Source: Porodaedalea pini (taxonomy: Eukaryota > Basidiomycota > Agaricomycetes > Hymenochaetales > Hymenochaetaceae). Taken from it: DNA of 64,000 bases. Made by a program: the position numbers and the translations under genes. Location of the stretch: the NCBI GenBank assembly GCA_002794775.1, contig NBAY01000025.1, positions 248,001-312,000 on the forward strand. The letters are read 5' to 3'. Below are positions 57,333 to 64,000 of this stretch, in pieces; position 1 is the stretch's first letter, and every line of letters begins with the position of its first letter. The notes beneath the pieces are model-generated. The model ran no database searches and was not told where the DNA came from. It saw nothing but the letters and a program-made list of their open reading frames with translations.

Positions 57333-60131
57333 TTATGAAGAAAATAAATCAGGCAGAAAGTGCATACTCGGACGTGGAGGAGGAGGCGGAGAGTGTTCAT
57401 GAACTGTACCAGAGCCAGGAATGACCACATTGCAGAACAGTTGCATGAGATCATCTGTGCAAAACACTGGACCTAATTGAAGGCAGCAAAAACATTTAAC
57501 AATCATACGAATGAAGATTATTGAGGGGCATACTGTCAAAAGAACTTGGCGGTGGTAATTGACTAATGAATGAATTCAGGGCTTGTGGAAGCACCGGCCC
57601 CGGTGGCTCCTCTCAATCATAGCGGTGCGCAGGAAAGTGTGTGCAGTCGCGTTCCCTGTCAATTCGGGTCACTCTCTCTCTGTCTCCTCTCTTGCCGTCA
57701 TCTTGCCAAGCAAGGCTCCCGTACCGTCGGTTGCCCCACTGTCCACCCCAGCGCTCTTTCGGAGGTGGCGAAGCATCGCGCACGTGCTTGAGTGGTGGTT
57801 TTGCGTCTTCGCGGTGGCCACGGTCCCTGTTACGATCGCGCTGCTCGGGCAATGCAGCACACTTGAAACTCGCACCGTTACCGTAGACCTGGGACAGGCC
57901 GGCAGTCGAGGGCGGCGATGCGCCGACGGTAATTGCAGGGATTGCATCCGTACGGCCCAGCGCAGCGGTCTGGCGGGCCTGCGAGACACCGAGGTCACGG
58001 TTTGCGATGCCATCGATATTGACGTATAGGTGTCTTTGTGCGAAACGTTTTATCGGCGGATCTGCGAAGGACAAATTTATGAAGTGCTTCAGGATTGTAT
58101 AAGACGAGACCAACCATTTGGATAGACTTCGGCCATGCGTTTCTCGAGCTTCAGAGCTGCCTCCAGATTTCCATACTGATACTCATACCTTGCCCATCGT
58201 TCCCAGAGAGGGCGCGCTTTATCAGGGGGAAAAGTTCCAACCGTGCGTTCAAACAGTGCACGAGCATCTTAATGAGTAATATTAGCACGATGAATGCACT
58301 ATGGGCCGACTCCACTCACTGTTCTCGTCATTCACAGACATGAGGAATGTCAAATATCGCACAACAAAGTCGATCTCCTGTGAGAACCTATTCATCGCGA
58401 CGCTCAGAATTCTGTTAGCCACATTTGTCTGCTTTGCGACGTGGTACTCCATCAGTGCGGCAGCTTCAAACACTTCCCATGGCACGAACTTGTCTTTTCT
58501 TGCTCTTTGGAAGACCACACGGCTTGCTTCAAGGCCTTCGGCGCGCATGGCAAAACGGATGTACATAATGTACACTAGCCCGTACTCTTGCTTCCGCTCA
58601 CGCAGTTGCGTCGCGAGCGACGAGTCATCAGACGACGAGGCAGATGCGGTTGCGACCGACACTTCGTTATTGAGACCAGCGCTGTGTGGCGCTTCAGCTT
58701 GCTCAGTGCCTGAATCAGCGGCGCCTGCTGTTCCGGGCGCGGCATCCGTGAAGGATGAACTGTTAGAATTGGCGGTAACCTTCGCGTCGAGTGCTTCAAT
58801 TTCCTCAAGCACACCTTGCAATAGCTTCGTAAATGTCGCATGCACCTCGGCATTATTTTTTGTGAGCTCCAATGTCTCGGCGAGTGCAAAGTTGAGGACA
58901 AAGCTTGTCGGGTTCGCCTCAATGCCAGCCTTGAGGATTTGAAGCGCCTCGTCCGTTCGACCGGCACCATTTGTCCACGAATACGCCATGAACCAGATCT
59001 CGCTGAAGAAGCGCATACGGACGATCGCCTTGCGGTACACACCCTGCATGCGCGTAATGAACGCAGCGCGTTCCTCAATCTCGAGCGGATTGTCTTCTTC
59101 CCACCTGAGGTACTGTTTCCATGCTCCAGCGAGGAAGCGATCGGCCAAATTGTATGTGGGCTTATGCGGCAGGTTGAGGGGCGCACGTGTGCCACTTGTC
59201 GCAGGTGCGGGCGGAAGGAGAGGGCCGAGATGCTTGCGGAGCTCACGTAATTTTGTTCGGGCTTGCATTTGTGCTGGTGTTAAATCTCGCAAAAATTTCT
59301 TCGCCTGCGGGGATACTTCAGTGTTGCACTACACCGACGGGTAAGGGGGCACTCACCGTTATTTTGTTCAGACTGTTCTCAAACGCTTCGTAGTCTTTCC
59401 AGAGCATTTCAACGTTCTCGAGCGGAATTTGAACGGCATGCTGGTAGATCTTGCGTAGCATGTCCATTTTTTGCTGTTCTTCCCAGGTCGAATTTGCCGT
59501 TCCTGACTTGACGAATCGAATGTATTCCGCCCAAATGTCGCTGCTGTCTTTGTCTTGTCCCACATGTTGCAGAGCAAAGTCGTAGGCTTTCGCTACGGTA
59601 TCACGCGTCTCCGGGCCGACATTCAGACGTCTTTCGAGGCGCGTCAGTATCGCAAATGCAAGAAAGAAATCGCAACTGACCTCACGTAGATAATATAGAA
59701 CTTCCATAGATCAGCGGACACTGATGTTCTCAAAAATCGGGTGAACAAGGCTTCGGCGAAGGGAAAGGTTGCTTGATTTATCAAAAAATGGTTCAAATAT
59801 GATATCTGTGCGGATGACTTCGGACAGAACAGAGGACACATTTTCAGATGGATTTCGGATCATGCGAAATTAAATTGAAGGGCATAAAAATAATACGAAC
59901 AGTATTTGGATACTTTTGCAGCAGGACCTCGTACGCCTCTTTTATCTTCTCAGGGTCTCCCGTCTCCTCCACAAAGTCAAGGAGCACATTCCAAGTAGAT
60001 TCATTGAAGGGGTTGTCTTCTACGCTCTTGAGTTTCTGCGACCATTCAGACGGTTGTGGCTGCAGAACGGCTTCGCTGGGCTCGGCTTTGACCTGAGCAT
60101 CACGGCTTTGCGTCTGTACGTCTGTGTGCAT
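57333..60131 (-). CDS. RNA14: RNA14 / CstF-77-like mRNA 3'-end processing factor, C-terminally truncated
   Basis: HAT-repeat scaffold of cleavage factor IA (CstF77 in animals) that binds RNA15 and organises the pre-mRNA cleavage complex. Six exons join in phase: 60131-59901, 59817-59681, 59630-59357, 59304-58320, 58267-58115 and 58061-57613, with five introns of 50-83 nt, giving 742 codons, the usual family length. HAT blocks such as [16 protein letters not shown] and [25 protein letters not shown] are intact. A TGA at 57613-57615 ends it. The same frame then continues ([16 protein letters not shown]), and a further exon (57472-57333) encodes the C-terminal RNA15-binding 'monkeytail' ([15 protein letters not shown]), where apparent Arg codons have become Cys or His. 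So the tail was lost, apparently by CGA to TGA. Intron 1 has a weak GTTCGT donor. Confidence 0.88.
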
Positions 60132-60486
60132 CTTTTGTTCTTGCTAGAGTGTGTTCACGCTTTTCGACTTCAGGTCATAAGCAATGCCCCTGCAGTTTAG
60201 CGCCTGTCGAACATCGTGTTAGTTGTCCCAAATGAACGCAGGCTGACAACCAACACTCACGTTCCGTGCACCTCAAACTTTCCAAACTGTGGTGCCCTAC
60301 GTCGAGGTCCAACTATATTATCACCAACAAAACCAACGATGACGATACAGAAGAAAGCAAAAGTAAGATGTGGTCGACGACAGAGTACCGAGCGTTTGTG
60401 AAAGTGAGCGGCCGAAGGTGTTCAGCCCTATCTAGATTTGGGGTCTGCGAGCCGTATTTGGAAGTACACTCTCACATCCCATCTCA
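60132..60486. promoter_or_regulatory. Divergent intergenic region RNA14/POB3
   Basis: The start of RNA14 (minus) and the first recognisable POB3 exon (plus) are 355 bp apart. N-terminal POB3 exons should lie here or be lost; I could not recognise the usual N-terminal PH-domain sequence, so this stretch may be decayed POB3 exons plus introns. Confidence 0.4.
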
Positions 60487-62140
60487 GGCCAAGATCTGGC
60501 GTTTTTAGTCTCCAACAAAACTTGAGTTGCCATCACAAAAGGTCGCGAACTCAAACATTGCCGGTCGGACGGAGGTCTCGCTGGAGTTTGCCACGTCTGC
60601 AGCAAACCGGCCAAGTAAATGCGCAGCTGATGAACTGAAGGAGATCCGCTTCTATGTACCGGGAACGACTACGAAGGACACAGAGTCAGACGCCGCTGAA
60701 GAAGATGCCGCTGAAGCAGACGGGGAGGAGACTAGCGTGGTGCAGGCTTTCCACGACGCAGTCAAGGATAAGGCCGAGAGGTTCCGGGCGATGTTATTGT
60801 CAACTTCGAGGAAGTATTAGTGCTGACCCCGCGTGGGCGATACGATGTGGACATGTTCCCTGATTTCCTGCGCCTTCGTGGAAAGACGTATGACTACAAG
60901 ATAAACTATGACGGGATCTCAAAGCTTTTCCTCCTACCGAAAACGACCGACACGTTTTATTCATTGTAAGCTAACATTCTTTTCATATCTTATTCGAGCT
61001 ATGTATGGCTTACGGTCAAACAGCTCAGCCTTGTGAATCCTAATCGCCAAGGTCAAACCCGCTACCAGTTCTTGGTCATGCAATTCGGCAGAGGGGAAGA
61101 AATTAAAGCTGAACTGAATATCGAAGAGTAAGTGGCTCTTGCTCATCTCTTTAATTCAACGTTGACCTTTTTGAAGGGAAGAGCTTTCGACCTACGAAAA
61201 GTTGCAGAAGCACTATGAAAGCTCGTCTTTCGAGGTGGTTTCGAGCATATTCCGCGCACTTTCTCGTAATAAGATAATAGGGTCTGGGAGCTTTTCAAGG
61301 TATACAGTCGAACCTGTGATTAAGCATACCGGTGATTAAGCATAACCTGTACTTAAGTATGGGAAATTTGTTCCACCGACTTGGTAGGTGGGAAATTCAG
61401 GGTCCATTAAGCATATTTCCTATTAAGCATTAAGCATGAAGATTTTGACTGAAATTTAAGCCAAAAATGCTTAATGAGGGGTAATCATGTGACCTCACAT
61501 TCCCTGTAAGGATAAGTTTGTGACAGTTGGTGGCTTGGCAAACCCAGTATCAGAAATTTTTATAGCTTAAGGACAACTGCTAAGTGAGGAAAAATCATCT
61601 GATAACTGCATTCCTGCTTGCTTTCAACCTCCCATGTCTTGGGAGCTGGGCTATGCTCAAAATCCAGGTGGTACTTTGAATTATCTCCCTTCCAGAAGCT
61701 TGTTGGGCACTTTCACAGCTGGTCCAGTGATGAATTCACTCAAGCCTGCACACTTTTTCCAAAGCTCAGACATGCAGTACAGACAGAAATCAATGGAGGC
61801 CTAGCACAAGCTGATATTCTTAATTACTTCTGTAAATAGATGAATGTGGTAACAATGCTCATTGTTGATGTCAAAAATTGTCTTTTGCTAGCCTGTCAGA
61901 ACTTGACATGCATGAGTCATTGTCCTAAAATAGTAAGAATTTTATTTGTATATTACATAACAACGTGCTCAAGCATAACCTGTGGTTAAGCATGGGCCGC
62001 CATGTCCACGGAGGGTCATGCTTAATCACAGGTTCGACTGTAGTCCATTATTTCTACCTTTAAAATCTGACGCTGATGCTTGACAAATAGCCGTACTGGC
62101 CATCCGGGTATCAAGGCAAACTTGAAAGCCGTCCAAGGAG
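60487..62140 (+). pseudogene. POB3: FACT subunit POB3/SSRP1, decayed and truncated
   Basis: Histone chaperone subunit. Recognisable: QDLAFLVSNK, then after a 1-nt shift ANSNIAGRTEVSLEF, DELKEIRFYVPGT, an acidic insert, AFHDAVKDKAE; after a second shift (about 60784) VNFEEVLVLTPRGRYDVDMFP, LRLRGKTYDYKI; intron (about 60966-61022); RQGQTRYQFLVMQF; intron (61128-61176); YEKLQKHYESSSFEVVSSIF, GSGSF; an intron split by a pogo-type MITE; then GHPGIKANLKAVQG up to 62140, where a CATCAGG element begins. Without the MITE the last intron would be about 53 nt. The remaining Rtt106-like and acidic C-terminal parts are off the window or lost. Confidence 0.87.
61305..62040 (+). mobile_element. Non-autonomous pogo-like element in a POB3 intron
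   Basis: 736 bp, TIR CAGTCGAACCTGTGATTAAG and inverse CTTAATCACAGGTTCGACTG, TA duplications at 61303-61304 and 62041-62042. Internal TTAAGCAT motifs and the GGGAAATTCAGGGTCC block match the larger pogo copy at 33734. A remnant of the transposase N-terminus (WELGYAQNPGGTL, about 61635-61675) shows it is an internal deletion derivative. It lies 3 bp into the intron, beside the donor site. Confidence 0.92.
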
Positions 62141-62525
62141 CATCAGGAAAAACCTCCTGCTCAGAAACCCTTAGAAAGTTATTAGAATTGTAGTAAATTG
62201 TAGAATCTTTGGAATGTCATGAGAATGCAGTCCGAAATTTAGAAAACTTGTAGAATTTCATGGAAAATTGTCCAAGTTTTAGAATTGAACAGAATCTGCA
62301 GCTTGAAATTTAGAATATGGATAGAAAAATGACACACCTCATAGATTCTATAGAATTTGTAGAATAAAATACTGATTGTGGAATTCATTAGATTCTGCCA
62401 TAGCTTGACACAGGTGCAGGTACTAGATTGGCTTCTTGGACCTATACTGGGACCCATGAACTATCTGCAGGTTACAGTGTTTTTCATAAGTCTTGAGACA
62501 TGTGAAGATCACAAAATTTGAGCAT

Positions 62526-63172
62526 TTCAGCACCTCAAAAACTTGTAAAATCCATATCTCTGTCAATTCTTCACAGAATCATTTCAAAAATGTTGCCAGA
62601 TTCATTTTTCAACAGCTTCTAAATGTTTGTGAGCTTAGTAGACAGAAGGTGGAATATTGTGACTGCAGTAGTGAGAATGGGTGTTTTTCTAGAAAAACTC
62701 CTTCCCTGATTTTTCTTGAGCTCAATTTTGAAGCCAATGACATGAAACTTGTTGGAGAATGGTCTATATATTATACTGTTGATGTTATGAGGGATGAACT
62801 AGAGTGAATGTCTCCTCTTGTCCTGTTTGACTGTTGTGCTGAAACTCTCAAACTCACCCAAATTTGCTTGACTCAGACAGTTGTCAAAAAATGCCTGCAT
62901 TGTTACAAGCCATCTATAATTTAACATACAATATAGATACCATTCTCCAACAAGTTTCATGTCATTAGCTTCAAAATTGAGCTCAAGAGAAATCAGGGAA
63001 GGAGGTTTTCTAGAAAAACACCCATTTTCACTACTGCAGTCACAATATTCCACCTTCTGTCCTCCAAGCTCACATAAATTTTATAAACCATTCAAAAATA
63101 AATTTAGCAACTTTTTTGAAGAGTTTTTGTGAAGAATTGAGTGAGATATGATGTATTTTGTATTTGGAGGCA
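62526..63172. repeat. Foldback: ~250-bp inverted arms around a ~140-bp spacer
   Basis: Left arm about 62526-62780, right arm about 62920-63172, imperfect but clear: GAAGGTGGAATATTGTGACT on the left and its inverse AGTCACAATATTCCACCTTC on the right, and CATGAAACTTGTTGGAGAAT with its inverse. The transcript would fold into a long hairpin. Confidence 0.85.
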
Positions 63173-63189
63173 CTTCAGGTGACAAAAAC

Positions 63190-63535
63190 TGCTAAGTCCA
63201 ATTTCTCACACCTGGATGCGTCGTCCACAGAAGAGGTGTTGGAACTTGATCACATGTATGTTGGTTTTGACGCGACACGCCTTCACATCTGCTGCCACTC
63301 CAATATGTCTGGTGCCGACGTCCTTACAGAACGTCTGAAAAAACCCTCGATCACATCCACCACAACCATCATACACGAAGTGGTAGCTTCGCCGGCCGCC
63401 TGGTGGGATGCACTCACTGCTGCAGGCAACATGCCGTCCGACTTCCGACTTTCAACTTGCTCATCTTCAAGCCGAAGACCGTAAAGTCTGAACTTCTCTG
63501 CACTGAACAAACTGTCAAGTGAAGAGCGCTTCATG
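63190..63535 (+). pseudogene. Captured coding fragment sharing LDHMYVGF with copy 2
   Basis: Open stretch 63158-63484 with SHLDASSTEEVLELDHMYVGFD, then sequence unlike copy 2. It probably combines the unidentified gene of copy 2 with the N-terminal part of eIF4G. Function not assigned. Confidence 0.4.
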
Positions 63536-64000
63536 CGCTCGACGTCAATGAGTGGTGGGCACGGTGGCCTTCCATTCGCAGGCAGGTGTCCATCGCCTAT
63601 GGTTCGCTCTTCCAGTCAGGTGGCGCGGGCGCTGTGGGCAACAAGCGTACGCGTAGGAAATGTGGCGGCTCAACACGCAACGAGTAGGACCGTATCAGCG
63701 CTTCTGCCAATCAGTTCAAAGTGAACGCTACTTCCTCCTTCGAACACGTCGCGCCGCTCGAGCAGTCTGCGAACCGCTGGGCCGCGGGCAGCACGTCCAG
63801 GTGTGGGGCCTCAATTGACACAGACTCACCTGAGATTGTGGACAAGAAAGTCCATTTGCTGCTCAACAAGCCCACTATGGAGAAGTTGGAGTCCATCTCA
63901 AACCAGATCATTGCGTGGGCAAACAAGAATGAGAGTGAGAAGGATGGGCGTACGCTCATTCAGCTCATTCGGCTTGTGTTCGAGAAGGCAACGGATGAGG
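63536..64000 (+). pseudogene. Captured eIF4G fragment in the third element (partial)
   Basis: SMSGGHGGLPFAG, then after frame changes KRTRRKCGG, ISASANQFK, FEHVAPLEQSANRW, DSPEIVDKKVHLLLNK and the start of MIF4G (LIRLVFEKATDE) at the window edge. Nearly identical to 49900-50215 of copy 2 but richer in CpG, so a younger or less methylated copy. Frameshifts near 63690 and stops, including a TGA at about 63687, show it is not functional. Confidence 0.83.

Larger units (their letters stand above)
62141..64000 (+). mobile_element. Third CATCAG-terminated element carrying eIF4G (continues off the window)
   Basis: POB3 coding sequence stops exactly at CATCAGGAAAAA (62141), the same first 11 bases as the copy 1/2 terminus in its G form (CATCAGGAAAA). 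About 350 bp rich in TAGAATT/TAGAA motifs follow, then a foldback, and then coding blocks shared with copy 2 (LDHMYVGF at 63240; eIF4G from about 63540). The interior motif set differs from copies 1 and 2, so it is a relative rather than a copy. The right end is not visible. Confidence 0.6.

Noticed and set aside
57573..58029. Plus-strand reading frames over RNA14 exon 6
   Set aside because: They are antisense to a well-supported exon with splice sites and have no recognisable content.
1..64000. CRISPR array, rRNA or tRNA genes
   Set aside because: No regularly spaced short repeats, no rRNA core motifs and no convincing tRNA cloverleaf were seen; CRISPR would also not be expected in a fungus.

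Overview
This window looks like transposon-packed heterochromatin from a filamentous basidiomycete, probably an agaricomycete. The reasons are a fungal-type (FunK1) kinase fragment, introns of about 50 nt in the recognisable host genes, and transposon decay by CpG transitions (CGA to TGA stops) rather than ascomycete-type RIP. I see no rRNA, tRNA or CRISPR. Nearly all coding sequence is broken. The only gene body that reads cleanly is RNA14 at the right side, and it has lost its C-terminal tail to a TGA stop.

The layout is a stack of nested insertions that can be ordered because most target-site duplications (TSDs) are still visible. Element E (Ty3/gypsy, +, from 38459, interrupted, to about 54945) is the oldest frame. 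Element B (Ty3/gypsy, -, 9723-38458) sits in the leader of E. B holds element D (+, 12948-26343, TSD GATAC), and D holds the well-preserved element C (+, 16237-22499, TSD ACTGG). B also holds a solo LTR (10850-11300, TSD GATGA), an unidentified 1 kb insert, a 0.9 kb LTR-like insert, the right part of a gene-carrying TIR element (copy 1, 5515-9722), and an 8.1 kb segment (26976-35062) of fused host-gene fragments. Copy 1 is itself split by element A (-, 1-5514), which carries another solo LTR (3840-4286, TSD GTTTG). E further carries a complete second-family element F (-, 41258-48240, TSD GGATC) and gene-carrying TIR element copy 2 (48340-54124).

The most unusual content is captured host-gene DNA. 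Copy 1 and copy 2 share a terminus (CATCAG then A or G, then AAAATGGCAAA) and related terminal regions. They carry joined, same-orientation, intron-containing pieces of eIF4G, cytosolic prolyl-tRNA synthetase, a FunK1 kinase and a tricalbin. A third element beginning with the same hexamer (62141 onward) also carries eIF4G. Separately, the 8.1 kb segment inside B joins fragments of a possible BTB-domain/Ser-rich gene, RNA polymerase II RPB1, the splicing factor PRP8 and NOT1 head to tail, followed by a broken pogo-like transposon and a 177-bp inverted-repeat element.

The right side (57.3-62.1 kb) is a head-to-head pair of host genes, RNA14 (-) and the FACT subunit POB3/SSRP1 (+). POB3 is frameshifted, has a pogo-family MITE in an intron and is cut by the third CATCAG element.

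Both gypsy families are chromodomain elements. Both show an 11-nt match between the predicted transcript start and the primer-binding site just after the LTR, which points to Tf1-like self-priming. Database searches were not possible; family names come from recognised motifs, and boundaries marked 'about' are uncertain by tens of bases.
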